Shown here: positions 8,275-17,286 of the stretch, piece by piece | How the letters are laid out: each line of letters begins with the position of its first letter | Numbering within the stretch: the stretch's first letter is position 1 | NCBI GenBank assembly: GCA_036419695.1 | Contig: CP143946.1 | Location: forward strand, 1,792,001 to 1,856,000 | Direction of reading: 5' to 3' | Source: [Clostridium] symbiosum | Lineage (GTDB): Bacteria > Bacillota > Clostridia > Lachnospirales > Lachnospiraceae | Length of the DNA stretch: 64,000 bases | Program-made: the position numbers and the translations under genes | Notes under the pieces: model-generated | The model's database searches: none | Told to the model about the DNA's origin: nothing | What the model saw: the letters and a program-made list of their open reading frames with translations, nothing else

Positions 8275-9363
8275 ATGAGGAAACTGGGGTTACAGGAATT
8301 GAAGGATATTATGACGGGATGCGCGATTATGGGAACGGGCGGGGGCGGCTCCCTGGCGGAAGGCATGGGCGCGGTGGAGCGTGAATGGAACAGGGGCCAT
8401 GAGTTCAAGCTGCTGGAGTTCGATGAAATAGAGGACGAATCATATTATGCAAGTCCGTATTACTGCGGCTGCATGGTACCGGAGGAACAGGAGGCGGAGG
8501 AAGACCTGTTTGACGGAAGTGATATCGCCCTTTCCGTGGAAGCGCTTGAAAACTATATGGAAACGAGTTTCCATGGCCTTGTATCCATCGAATACGGGGC
8601 GGGGAATACGGGTGAGGTCATGGCGATGGCCGCGAAGACAGGCAAGTTCATCGTGGATGCCGATGCGGCGGGCAGAGCGGTGCCGGAACTGCAGTTTTCG
8701 ACCTACTATGTGACGGGACAGCCCATCACACCCCTGGCGGTGGGGACAATTTACGGCGACGTAGCAATCATTCCCGTTGTGCGTGAGGATGCCAGGGCGG
8801 AAGCCCTCACCCGCTTTATGGCGGTGGCGACAAACGGGGCGGTCGGCATGACGGATCATCCGATGAAGGGAAGGGAGCTTCGAAAATCGGTAATCCCGGG
8901 GGCCCTGTCAAAAGCCTGTCTGGTCGGCCAGGCGAGAAGGCTGGCGGAGGAGAGAGGGGAAGATCCGATCGAAGCCGTCCTGAAGGCAGCCGGCGGCAGA
9001 CTTTTATTTACCGGGCGCGCCTCCGCTCAGACGGACTGGGAGAACCGGGACGGTTTTACTTACGGCAATATCTGGCTGGACGGAACCGGGGTCGATGCGG
9101 GAAGCAGCGCCAGAGTCTGGTATAAGAATGAAAACATGATGATGTGGGTGGACGGGAAACTGCGCCTGACCTGCCCGGATCTCATCTGTGTGCTGGAGCA
9201 GAAGACGGGGATGCCCGTCACAAACCCCAACTGCAAGGAGGGAATGGAGCTATGCGTCCTGGGATTCCCCTGCCATGAGCTCTGGAGAACGGAGAGGGCG
9301 CTGGAAATCCTGAATCCGAGGTTCTTTGGATTTGACGAGGACTGTGTATTCCTGGAGCGGTAA
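8275..9363 (+). CDS. DUF917-family protein (S-methyl-thiohydantoin desulfurase / hydantoinase-like)
   Basis: 362 residues from the ATG at 8275, which follows AGGAGAGGAG; an in-frame upstream ATG lacks such a site. The N-terminus with its glycine cluster (TGCAIMGTGGGGSLAEGM) and the VDADAAGRAVPELQ motif mark DUF917, a family usually found next to hydantoinases and nucleobase permeases and linked to hydantoin-type ring chemistry. It is the first gene of an operon with an NCS1 permease 14 bp downstream, so a ring compound imported by that permease is its likely substrate (inference). Confidence 0.82.
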   Translation: MRKLGLQELKDIMTGCAIMGTGGGGSLAEGMGAVEREWNRGHEFKLLEFDEIEDESYYASPYYCGCMVPEEQEAEEDLFDGSDIALSVEALENYMETSFHGLVSIEYGAGNTGEVMAMAAKTGKFIVDADAAGRAVPELQFSTYYVTGQPITPLAVGTIYGDVAIIPVVREDARAEALTRFMAVATNGAVGMTDHPMKGRELRKSVIPGALSKACLVGQARRLAEERGEDPIEAVLKAAGGRLLFTGRASAQTDWENRDGFTYGNIWLDGTGVDAGSSARVWYKNENMMMWVDGKLRLTCPDLICVLEQKTGMPVTNPNCKEGMELCVLGFPCHELWRTERALEILNPRFFGFDEDCVFLER

Positions 9364-9377
9364 AAGGAGGGGATGAG

Positions 9378-10751
9378 ATGGAGAAAAGGCCGGAAACAGG
9401 GAATTCCCTGGAGGAAAAATATAATGATTATGAGAAGACGCCGGTTCCCGCTGAAGCCAGAAAAACATGGCTGGAACAGGGAATGGTGTGGCTGGGGGAA
9501 GGTTTTGGCCTGAGCGGCCTGGCCGTCGGAGGCGTGCTGGCCGACGGCCTGCCTTTCCGGGAAATGTGCATCGTTTGTGTTGCTGGAGCGTTTATTGTGT
9601 TTCTTCTTGCCACCACCTGCGCACTGGTGAGCGCCCACACCCATCTGGCCACTTCATTTAACTGCCGGAGGGCTTTTGGAGTCGGAGGCGCCAAACTGAT
9701 TGGCGTGATCTTCTGTTTCTGCAATTTCGGCTGGTATGCATTTCAGGCGGATTTATTCGGAAATACGATATCCTCGGTGGTGGAACAGCTGGGAGGGCCG
9801 GAGATTGCCCCGGTACTGTTTACCGTGCTCGGAGGCCTGGCCATGTCGACGACCGCCATCTTCGGTTTTAAGGCCATCAAACGACTGAGTGAAATCGGCC
9901 TTCCTCTCCTGTTCATCCTCTGCATTGCGGCCGTCCTTAAGACGGGGCGGCTGATACCGTTTGAAGAGATTGTGAGCGCCGGGCCGGTTGGAAACCGGAT
10001 CAGCATTTCCGCGGGGATCTCGATTGTGGTTGGCTCTTTTGCCGTCGGCATTGCCATGATGGGAGATTTCAGCCGTTTCTGCAAATCGGGGAAAGACTGT
10101 GCCATTGGAATCAGCCTTGGCTATTTCTGGGGATATATCCCGGTCATGATGTGCGGAGCCTTTTTTACCTACGCATTCCGGAACTGGAATGTGGTGGAGG
10201 TCATGATCGTGTCCCTCGGCATGGGCGTGTTTGGGGCCGTGGTGCTGGTGCTCGGCCAGTGGACGACCAATGACAATAATCTCTATGGGAGCGTCCTTGG
10301 GCTGATGAACACACTGGACGGGGTATCGCGTATCCCGAGGATGAGGCTGACCCTGATTCTGGGAGCGGTCAGCACGGCCATTGCGGCGCTTGGCGTATAC
10401 CGGTATTTTGTGGATTTCTTATCAGTACTCGGCGTATTCATCACTCCCATCACGGGGATACTGATCGCCGATTTCTATATCTGCAACAGGAAAAGTTATG
10501 ATGAAGAGATAGGTTCTGTGAAATATGCCGTTAAATGGGATGCCCTGGCCGCCTGGGCCGCCGCTTCGGCCGTGGGGCTTGCAATGACGGAACGGCCGGT
10601 GGGACTGGGCCTTTATTCCAGACTTGGGGATGTGGTCCCGGTGCCCGTCGTGTGCATTGCCGTCGCCATGCTTATCTATACTGCGGCCCAGAGTTACGGC
10701 TCAAAACTAAAATGCGGTGCGGCAGAATGTAAAAAAGAAGGAGAAGAGTGA
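9378..10751 (+). CDS. NCS1-family purine-cytosine / hydantoin permease (CodB-like)
   Basis: 457 residues with about 12 membrane segments. The early EARKTWLEQGMVWLGEGFGLSGLAVG region and the later MMGDFSRFCKSGKD motif are characteristic of cytosine/purine permeases of the NCS1 family. It imports a nucleobase, hydantoin or similar heterocycle. It follows the DUF917 gene by 14 bp with AAAGGAGGGG as ribosome site and precedes PepD by 4 bp, so the genes are co-transcribed. Confidence 0.87.
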   Translation: MEKRPETGNSLEEKYNDYEKTPVPAEARKTWLEQGMVWLGEGFGLSGLAVGGVLADGLPFREMCIVCVAGAFIVFLLATTCALVSAHTHLATSFNCRRAFGVGGAKLIGVIFCFCNFGWYAFQADLFGNTISSVVEQLGGPEIAPVLFTVLGGLAMSTTAIFGFKAIKRLSEIGLPLLFILCIAAVLKTGRLIPFEEIVSAGPVGNRISISAGISIVVGSFAVGIAMMGDFSRFCKSGKDCAIGISLGYFWGYIPVMMCGAFFTYAFRNWNVVEVMIVSLGMGVFGAVVLVLGQWTTNDNNLYGSVLGLMNTLDGVSRIPRMRLTLILGAVSTAIAALGVYRYFVDFLSVLGVFITPITGILIADFYICNRKSYDEEIGSVKYAVKWDALAAWAAASAVGLAMTERPVGLGLYSRLGDVVPVPVVCIAVAMLIYTAAQSYGSKLKCGAAECKKEGEE

Positions 10752-10755
10752 TAGA

Positions 10756-12234
10756 ATGGGAGGAAGAAAGAATCAAGAAGATGCAGAACGTGTCCTTGCC
10801 TGTTTCAGGGAGATAGCGGAAATTCCAAGGCCGTCCTATGAAGAAGAGAAGATTGCCGATTACCTGGAAGCGCAGGGGAGGAGACTGGGGCTTGGCGTAT
10901 TCCGGGACGGACACAATAATGTGATACTGAGACAGGAGAAAAAAGAAACCGGCTGTCCTTCCGTCATTTTGCAGGCCCATACGGATATGGTCTGGGAAAC
11001 GGAAAACACGCAGACGGCGGGAGAAAAGATTCCGCACGGGATTCACGAGGAGGGCGGCTATATAAAGGCATCGGGAACGACGCTGGGAGCCGACAACGGA
11101 ATCGGAGTGGCGCTGATTCTTGCACTGTTAAATAAGGGAGGTGATTATCCTCCCCTGGAAGCTGTTTTTACATCCAACGAGGAAGAGACGATGGGAGGCG
11201 CCGAGGCGCTGAACGGTGAGGTTCTGAGCGGAGAATGGCTGATTAACCTGGACAGTGAGAAGGAGGGTGTTTTTACAATCGGAGCGGCGGGTGGAATCTC
11301 CGTCCTGCTCGAATTTCCCGTGATGGAAGAAAAGGCAGGGAAAAGAGAAGCCGTAACAGTCGCCGTCCGGGGCGGTAAGGGCGGCCATTCCGGCCTGGAA
11401 ATTGGGGAGAGGAGGGAAAACGCCATCTGCCTGCTCGTCCGGTTTCTCCGATCACTGGATGAAGCCGTGTGGGAACTTTCCGCCCTGGAAGGCGGCAGCC
11501 GTTCCAATGCGATTCCTTCGGAGGCTTCAGCGGTGATTCTGGCTGAAAATGCCGCTTTCATAGAAAAACAGGCCGCCCTTTTTATGGAGCAGCGCTGTAA
11601 TGAATGGAGCGATGAGGAAAAAGAACTCATTCTGACCGTGGAAAAGAATGGGGATGTGAAAGAGGGAAACGTATATGCTCCTTCGTGCAGGGAAGAGCTT
11701 CTTTTCCTGATGGAAAATCTGCCCCACGGGGTGAAAAGCAGGACGGAGGAGTTCATCTGTTCCTCCGTGAATCTGGCCTCCGTAAGGGAGAGCAGCGGAC
11801 AAAAGAGGATGCTGACGATAGAACTCAGCCTTCGATCCTCCTATGAGTCCTGGTACAGGGACGAGGCAGAACGCATCTGCCGGCTGGGAAACCGCTTTGG
11901 AGCAGGGACTGTAATCAAAGATGAATATCCTGCCTGGTCTTATAAAAAGGAGTCAAAGCTTACGGAAGTTCTCCGTGAGGCCTACTCGGAACGTTTTGGC
12001 CGTGAGCCGGTTCTGGAAAATGTCCACGCGGGGGTGGAGTGTGGTATAATCATGAAAAACTGCCCATCCGTGAAAGAAGCGGTTTCCATCGGCCCGACGA
12101 TTACTGGGGCGCACACGGTAAACGAGGCAGTGGAGGCGGCCTCTGTGGGAAAGGTATTCAGACTTTTGGATGCAGCCCTTACAAAAATAAATCAAATGGA
12201 GCCGGACAGGGAGGAAGACGGAAATGAACGGTAA
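10756..12234 (+). CDS. pepD: Aminoacyl-histidine dipeptidase (M20C peptidase)
   Basis: 492 residues from the ATG at 10756 (AAGAAGGAGAAGAG upstream). Zinc-site motifs of M20 peptidases are visible: QAHTDMVWE, GADNGIGVAL, TSNEEETMGGAEAL and NLDSEKEG. The length suits PepD (beta-alanyl-histidine dipeptidase) with its dimerisation domain. It cleaves dipeptides, classically Xaa-His, in the cytoplasm. It starts 4 bp after the permease and overlaps the MFS gene by 11 bp, so it belongs to the same nitrogen-scavenging operon. Confidence 0.86.
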   Translation: MGGRKNQEDAERVLACFREIAEIPRPSYEEEKIADYLEAQGRRLGLGVFRDGHNNVILRQEKKETGCPSVILQAHTDMVWETENTQTAGEKIPHGIHEEGGYIKASGTTLGADNGIGVALILALLNKGGDYPPLEAVFTSNEEETMGGAEALNGEVLSGEWLINLDSEKEGVFTIGAAGGISVLLEFPVMEEKAGKREAVTVAVRGGKGGHSGLEIGERRENAICLLVRFLRSLDEAVWELSALEGGSRSNAIPSEASAVILAENAAFIEKQAALFMEQRCNEWSDEEKELILTVEKNGDVKEGNVYAPSCREELLFLMENLPHGVKSRTEEFICSSVNLASVRESSGQKRMLTIELSLRSSYESWYRDEAERICRLGNRFGAGTVIKDEYPAWSYKKESKLTEVLREAYSERFGREPVLENVHAGVECGIIMKNCPSVKEAVSIGPTITGAHTVNEAVEAASVGKVFRLLDAALTKINQMEPDREEDGNER

Positions 12235-13531
12235 ATTAAGAAAATATCTGCTTATTATTACATTGGGGCTGGCGGGCGGTTCTATTTACTTCCTGCCCTA
12301 TATCAAATATGTTTTTTATGATGCCCATATAGCCTGCATGAACATTACCAACACGCAGTCGGGATATCTTATGACCATGTACACAATCGGAAATGTGATC
12401 CTGTATCTGCCGGGCGGGATACTGGCCGACCGGATTTCACCGAGAAAAGCATTGTCCTGGTCCTGCCTCGGGACTTCGGCGTTCGTATTTTTGTACCTCT
12501 TCACGATGAAAAATTTTGTCATTTCCATGATTATCTGGATGGGACTTGCGTTCAGCACGGGCTTTGTCGTATGGGCGGCGCTTCTTAAGACGGTGAGAAT
12601 CATCGGAACCGAGGAAGAACAGGGATTTTTGTACGGCCTTTACTACGCATGCAACGGCATCGCGGCTGCGGCCGTGAATGCCGCAGCCGTCCTCGTCTAC
12701 AAGACGGGGGCCGACATGGAAAGCGGCTTCTTCCGCGCCTGCGTATTCGGCGGCATTGTTCCCATTATCGTGGCGGCGCTTCTGCTGATCCTTCTCAGGG
12801 AAGAGGACGGAAAAGCGGGGGCTGACGACGGTGAACCGAAATTCCGGATGGCAGATGTGGGAAAACTGCTTAAAAATCCGGTGGTCTGGGTTATCTCGGC
12901 GATCATGTTCTGCGGCTACGGCTTTTATATGAGTACATCGTATTTCAATCCGTATCTGACGGAGGTGGTGGGGATTTCCATGGTGGATTCCGGACTTCTC
13001 TCGGCGGTGAGAACCTACCTTCTTCTGCTTCTTGCCCCGGTCGGCGGCCTGATTGCGGATAAGTGCTTTAAGTCCACAAGCAAATGGCTCTGCACCGCAT
13101 TTACGCTTACGGCGGTTTTGTTTGGAATCGTACTCGTCCTTCCGAAGGGGATGAATGCCGGGCTTGCCAGCTTTTATACGCTGATACCGGGAGCCGTCGT
13201 CATGATGACCTACGGCGTCATCTCCTCGGTCGTCGCAGAGGTGGGAATCCCGAAGACAATGACCGGCACGGTGATTGGGATTATATCGATTATCGGATAT
13301 CTGCCCGACGCCGTATATTCGGTTCTGTTCGGGGCCTGGCTGGACCGTTACCAGGGAGGAGGTTATCCGCTGATATTTGGTTTTCTCGCTGCAACGGGAC
13401 TTCTTGCCGCGGCCATGGCTTTCTATGTATACCGGCACGGAGTGAAGTGTAATACCAGGATTCCGTCCAAAGCGGCCAAAAGCGCGGTAAGTACTGTTGG
13501 CCGGGAGATTGCAAATGATCTGGGCAAATAG
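12224..13531 (+). CDS. Major facilitator superfamily transporter
   Basis: 435 residues with 12 predicted membrane segments and the MFS loop motif GGILADRISPRKAL between segments 2 and 3. Overlap of 11 bp with pepD implies translational coupling. As last gene of the PucR-linked operon it may export a product or import a dipeptide or ring compound; no substrate motif is recognisable. Confidence 0.83.
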   Translation: MNGKLRKYLLIITLGLAGGSIYFLPYIKYVFYDAHIACMNITNTQSGYLMTMYTIGNVILYLPGGILADRISPRKALSWSCLGTSAFVFLYLFTMKNFVISMIIWMGLAFSTGFVVWAALLKTVRIIGTEEEQGFLYGLYYACNGIAAAAVNAAAVLVYKTGADMESGFFRACVFGGIVPIIVAALLLILLREEDGKAGADDGEPKFRMADVGKLLKNPVVWVISAIMFCGYGFYMSTSYFNPYLTEVVGISMVDSGLLSAVRTYLLLLLAPVGGLIADKCFKSTSKWLCTAFTLTAVLFGIVLVLPKGMNAGLASFYTLIPGAVVMMTYGVISSVVAEVGIPKTMTGTVIGIISIIGYLPDAVYSVLFGAWLDRYQGGGYPLIFGFLAATGLLAAAMAFYVYRHGVKCNTRIPSKAAKSAVSTVGREIANDLGK

Positions 13532-13603
13532 CCCGTCAGAAGCTTTAGCAAACGCCCGGGAGGCAATATCGGTTCCCGGTTCTGCCGCGGCATATCGGAT
13601 ATC

Positions 13604-14155
13604 CTATTTGGAAAACAGCCGGAGATAGGCGCGGATCAGAAGACAGCAGGCCAGCACAAACCAGATTTCCATCGCCGTATTGATAATTCCCGATAAAATC
13701 AGGGAAGAGATGCAGAATGCGGCGGTGGAAATCAGAAGAAAAAGGCAGGGACGTCCTTTTTCCGGCTCCAGGAAGTAGAGCTTAAGCGCCAGAATCAGAA
13801 GGCAGAAAAAAAGTACGACCGTGGAAATAATAGCGGTAATTACATGGATAAAAGATAAAAAAGGAAACCGTGCGGGCAGGTACGGCGTGATGACAAAAAG
13901 AAGCATCATGCCGGCGGAGAGAAAGAGCAGCAGGGTTTCTTTTTTCGTGGAAAAATACTGTCCTGCCTTCAAAAGAATCAGCCGCAGCGAAAAAAAGAAG
14001 TAAGTTCCGGTTATAATACTCCACAGAAGAAATTCCCCCTGTCTCGACAGCGCGGTGCGGATAGAAGAAAAATTGGTTGAAAAATAACCGGTCCCTCGGG
14101 CCAGGAAAAAAGTTAAAAAAGGAATAAGAATATAAGAAAAAAAGGCTGAAACCAT
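13604..14155 (-). CDS. Hypothetical membrane protein with about six helices
   Basis: 183 residues, almost entirely hydrophobic helices separated by short basic loops (RLILLKAGQYFSTKKE; LYFLEPEKGRP). GGAGG sits 7 bp before the ATG at 14155, which supports translation. No family was recognised. It stands alone between the MFS operon end and rsmF. Confidence 0.65.
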   Translation of the reverse strand: MVSAFFSYILIPFLTFFLARGTGYFSTNFSSIRTALSRQGEFLLWSIITGTYFFFSLRLILLKAGQYFSTKKETLLLFLSAGMMLLFVITPYLPARFPFLSFIHVITAIISTVVLFFCLLILALKLYFLEPEKGRPCLFLLISTAAFCISSLILSGIINTAMEIWFVLACCLLIRAYLRLFSK

Positions 14156-14218
14156 GATGCCACCTCCGACTGCAGATTACGCTTGAGATAGTATCTCCAT
14201 TGCCGTGCGGCATATGTA

Positions 14219-14291
14219 TAGGGAAATCCAGAGAAAAAATTCCTGCGGGTACTCACCTTCACCAGTGAAGCCCCCCGACCGTCCCGGCGGC
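14219..14291 (+). repeat. Decayed fragment of the palindromic repeat family (R5)
   Basis: AATCCAGAGAAAAAATTCCTG matches the R3 stem region around 46490-46515 (written there as AATCCAGGAGAAAAG, ATTCCTGCGGG). GACCGTCCCGGCGGC at its right end matches R1's right outer arm. Everything between is lost except CTTCACCAGTGAAG. It reads as a copy with a large internal deletion, in the 336-bp gap upstream of rsmF. Confidence 0.6.
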
Positions 14292-14322
14292 GTTCTCCTT
14301 CTTCAACATCCCTCAACAAAAG

Positions 14323-14351
14323 TTGTAAGAACGAAAAGATTATGGTAGAAT
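14323..14351 (+). promoter_or_regulatory. Sigma-A promoter for rsmF
   Basis: TTGTAA (14323-14328), 17-bp spacer, TAGAAT (14346-14351). The transcript would have a leader of about 130 nt. Confidence 0.6.
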
Positions 14352-14491
14352 AATTCAATTGAAAAAATCAGTACAGGAATGGAATCGGGCGGGCTGCGCC
14401 TGCAAAATGACCGGTACGGACTCAGAAGGCCGGAACCTGATCATGAGATCGGACAGTGCAGTCTCAGGCCGGAAAAAAGGAGAGAGATACT

Positions 14492-15877
14492 ATGGAGCTG
14501 CCATCGGCATTTAAAGAGCGGATGAAAGATATGCTGAAAGAAGAGTACAATGATTTTATAGAGAGCTATGACAGGGAGCGTTCCCAGGGGCTCAGGCTGA
14601 ATCTGCTTAAAACGGGACGTGAGGAATTTATGGAAAAATTTCCGTATACCCTGGAGCCGGTTCCGTGGGCCAGGGACGGTTTTTATTACAACAGCGCCGA
14701 CCGGCCGGGGCGCCATCCGTTTCACGAGGCAGGGGTATATTATATCCAGGAGCCCAGCGCGATGGCGGTGGTCACATTTTTAGATCCCAGGCCAGGGGAC
14801 AGGGTACTGGATCTCTGTGCCGCGCCGGGAGGTAAGACGACCCAGATAGCATCCGCGCTGCAGGGACGGGGATTTCTGCTGACGAATGAGATTCATCCGG
14901 CCAGGGCAAAGATCCTCTCACAGAACGTGGAGCGGATGGGAGTCAGGAATGGCGTTGTGACAAATGAGGAATCAGGCCGTCTGGCCGAATATTTCCCGGA
15001 GTATTTTGACCGGATTGTGGTTGACGCGCCCTGTTCCGGGGAGGGGATGTTCCGCAAGGACGAGGAAGCAGTCAGGGAGTGGAGTCCCGGGAACGTGGAA
15101 CGCTGCGCTGTGCGCCAGCAGGAAATTCTTTACAATGCGGCCCGGATGCTGAAACCCGGAGGAAGGCTTGTCTACTCCACCTGCACCTTTGCGCCCATGG
15201 AAAATGAGATGACGATCGAAGCATTTATAGAAAGCCATCCTGAATTCGCAATAGAGAAAACGGAAGATTATGAAGGCCTTTCCAAAGGAGTGAAGGAGTG
15301 GGGAAACAAAACTGTCGAAGGGATTGAAAATACGGTCCGGATCTGGCCGCAAAGAACGGAAGGGGAAGGCCATTATATCGCCGTTCTCAGGAAAGACGGG
15401 ACAGAGCGGGATATAAAGAGGAAATGGCCCGCCTATATCAAGGACAGGAAAGTGCTTAAAGACTATTTTGAATTTTGCCGCAGCAGTTTAACGGAGCCGG
15501 GCCAATGGACGGACAGAAAAAATTTAATTCTCTTTGGGGAGCAGCTTTACCTGATACCGGAAGAAATGCCCGATTTGGACAAGCTGAAGGTGGTAAGGCC
15601 AGGACTTCATCTGGGAAGTTTTAAGAAGAACAGGTTTGAGCCGTCCCATGCACTGGCACTGGCACTTAAAAAAGAGGAAGTGGGCCTGTGCCGTGATTAC
15701 CCTGCTGATTCGCCGGAAACGGCCGCCTACTTGAAGGGGGAGGCAATCGCCGATGAGCACGGGCAGCCGGGGGATAAGGGCTGGACTTTAATGAATGTGG
15801 AAGGATATTCTCTCGGCTGGGCTAAACTTGCCGGTGGAATACTTAAAAACCACTATCCCAAGGGACTCAGAAAGTGA
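14492..15877 (+). CDS. rsmF: 16S rRNA (cytosine-5) methyltransferase, RsmF/NOP2 family
   Basis: 461 residues from the ATG at 14492 (AAAAAAGGAGAGAG upstream; a start 36 bp earlier has no ribosome site). SAM-binding motif LCAAPGGKTTQ is at 108-118. The two cysteines of the m5C mechanism are C181 in DAPCSGEGMF and C231 in YSTCTFAPMENE. A C-terminal RsmF/PUA-like RNA-binding part follows. It methylates a cytosine in small-subunit rRNA. Its 3' end overlaps the convergent rluA gene by 25 bp. Confidence 0.9.
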   Translation: MELPSAFKERMKDMLKEEYNDFIESYDRERSQGLRLNLLKTGREEFMEKFPYTLEPVPWARDGFYYNSADRPGRHPFHEAGVYYIQEPSAMAVVTFLDPRPGDRVLDLCAAPGGKTTQIASALQGRGFLLTNEIHPARAKILSQNVERMGVRNGVVTNEESGRLAEYFPEYFDRIVVDAPCSGEGMFRKDEEAVREWSPGNVERCAVRQQEILYNAARMLKPGGRLVYSTCTFAPMENEMTIEAFIESHPEFAIEKTEDYEGLSKGVKEWGNKTVEGIENTVRIWPQRTEGEGHYIAVLRKDGTERDIKRKWPAYIKDRKVLKDYFEFCRSSLTEPGQWTDRKNLILFGEQLYLIPEEMPDLDKLKVVRPGLHLGSFKKNRFEPSHALALALKKEEVGLCRDYPADSPETAAYLKGEAIADEHGQPGDKGWTLMNVEGYSLGWAKLAGGILKNHYPKGLRK

Positions 15878-16749
15878 AAATCCTCAGGCAGGGGGGCGGA
15901 GAATTCCATAGGTGCACCCGTGACGGGGTGAGTGAATGAGAGGCGGCAGGAGTGAAGCGACTGCCGCTTTATAAAACGGTAATCGGGATTGTAGAGAAAA
16001 TCGCCCAGCAGCGGATGGCCGATATATTTCATATGGACCCGGATCTGGTGCGTCCGTCCCGTGTCCAGGGTGAGCAGAAGCAGGGAACAGTCCTTTTCCT
16101 CATCATAGGCGAGGCGGCGGTAGTGGGTGCATGCGTACTCTCCCCGTTCCGGATCCACGCAGCGCTCAATCGTGGAGCCATCCACCCTGGCGATGGGCTG
16201 GCAGACCGTTCCTTCTTCTTCGGTCAGGCCGGAGACAACCGCCATATATTCACGGTGTATTGTTTTCCGGGAAACCATGGAGGAGAGGACGGCTCCGCTC
16301 AGCATATTCTTTGCGATCAGCAGCAGGCCCGTCGTGTCGCGGTCCAGGCGGTTGACGGCGCGGAAAACAAAGGCCTCTTTTTTTTCCGTAAAGTACCAGG
16401 CAAGGCCGTTGGCGAGGGTATTGTCGTAATGGCCCTGGGAAGGATGGACCGGAACCCCGGCCGCCTTATTGATCACCATCATATCTTCATCTTCATATAC
16501 AATATCAATGTCCATGGGAACCGGTACGATATTTTCCGATGAAACGTCTTCTGAAAGCAGAATGGACAGCACATCGCCCGGGCTTATGATTCTGGTCGTG
16601 TAGGCCAGGGAACCGTTCAGCGTAATACCCAGTTCCGTCTTCCTGAGGTGTATGATTACTTTACGTGAAAATCCATGTTCTTTTAAAAATGTTTCAATTG
16701 ATTTTCCACAGTCCTGTTCTGTAATTTGATAACAAATTTTCTTTTCCAT
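15853..16749 (-). CDS. RluA-family pseudouridine synthase
   Basis: 298 residues. The catalytic motif NRLDRDTTG places the nucleophile at D136; TLDTGRTHQIRVHM and a GHPLLGDFLY motif are typical of RluA/RluD. The N-terminal about 70 residues resemble an S4-type RNA-binding domain. It isomerises uridines in rRNA or tRNA; which of the clostridial RluA/B/D paralogues it is cannot be decided. It is convergent with rsmF and divergent from the Hpt gene. Confidence 0.9.
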   Translation of the reverse strand: MEKKICYQITEQDCGKSIETFLKEHGFSRKVIIHLRKTELGITLNGSLAYTTRIISPGDVLSILLSEDVSSENIVPVPMDIDIVYEDEDMMVINKAAGVPVHPSQGHYDNTLANGLAWYFTEKKEAFVFRAVNRLDRDTTGLLLIAKNMLSGAVLSSMVSRKTIHREYMAVVSGLTEEEGTVCQPIARVDGSTIERCVDPERGEYACTHYRRLAYDEEKDCSLLLLTLDTGRTHQIRVHMKYIGHPLLGDFLYNPDYRFIKRQSLHSCRLSFTHPVTGAPMEFSAPLPEDFHFLSPLG

Positions 16750-16808
16750 GCAGGTAATTGTAGCAAAAAAGAGAGCCGTTTACAAGCGGGGAGAAAAGAT
16801 AAAATTCA

Positions 16809-16837
16809 TTGCAAATTATATTTATATTTGCTACAAT
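16809..16837 (+). promoter_or_regulatory. Promoter of the Hpt/HD-GYP operon with a spacer dyad
   Basis: TTGCAA (16809-16814), 17-bp spacer, TACAAT (16832-16837). GCAAAT and ATTTGC (ends of 16811-16831) form a dyad across the spacer and could bind a regulator. Confidence 0.6.
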
Positions 16838-16895
16838 TAAGAGTGAGAAATGACAGAAAGTATTTGAATATGTTAGTCGGAAAGGCAGATAATCA

Positions 16896-17255
16896 ATGAA
16901 TATAAAAGATGTGTATACGGAACTCGGGGAAGATACGGAACTTGTCCTTGCCAGATTTGGAGGAAACGCATCTCTTCTGGAGCGTTTTGTCAGAAAGTTT
17001 GAGGATGATCCGACCTATGGTAATCTTATGAAGAGCCTGGAGGATAAGGATTATCCTGAGATTGAGAGAGGCGCGCATACTCTGAAAGGAGTGGCGGCGA
17101 ATCTGGGTTTGAACAGACTCAGCAAAGCAGCGGCTGCAATTGTGGGGGCGGTCAGGGAAGATAAAATTGATAAAATTCCGGAGTTTTCCGAAGCAATGTC
17201 TGCAGAATACGGGAACGTGATGAAATGTATAGCCGGACTGGATACCAGTGTATAA
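16896..17255 (+). CDS. Hpt-domain phosphotransfer protein
   Basis: 119 residues forming a single Hpt four-helix domain. The phospho-accepting histidine is H61 in ERGAHTLKGVAANLG. Hpt proteins relay phosphate between hybrid kinases and response regulators. It lies 31 bp before an HD-GYP response regulator, its probable partner. No kinase is adjacent, but the hybrid kinases at 29375 and 47373, which end in receivers without an Hpt domain, are possible donors (inference). Confidence 0.88.
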   Translation: MNIKDVYTELGEDTELVLARFGGNASLLERFVRKFEDDPTYGNLMKSLEDKDYPEIERGAHTLKGVAANLGLNRLSKAAAAIVGAVREDKIDKIPEFSEAMSAEYGNVMKCIAGLDTSV

Positions 17256-17286
17256 TCATATTTTGAAGTAAGCGGGGGAGAACCGG

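Noticed and set aside
12437..13438. 333-codon minus-strand frame inside the MFS gene
   Set aside because: His/Arg/Gly-rich antisense shadow of a clear 12-helix transporter.
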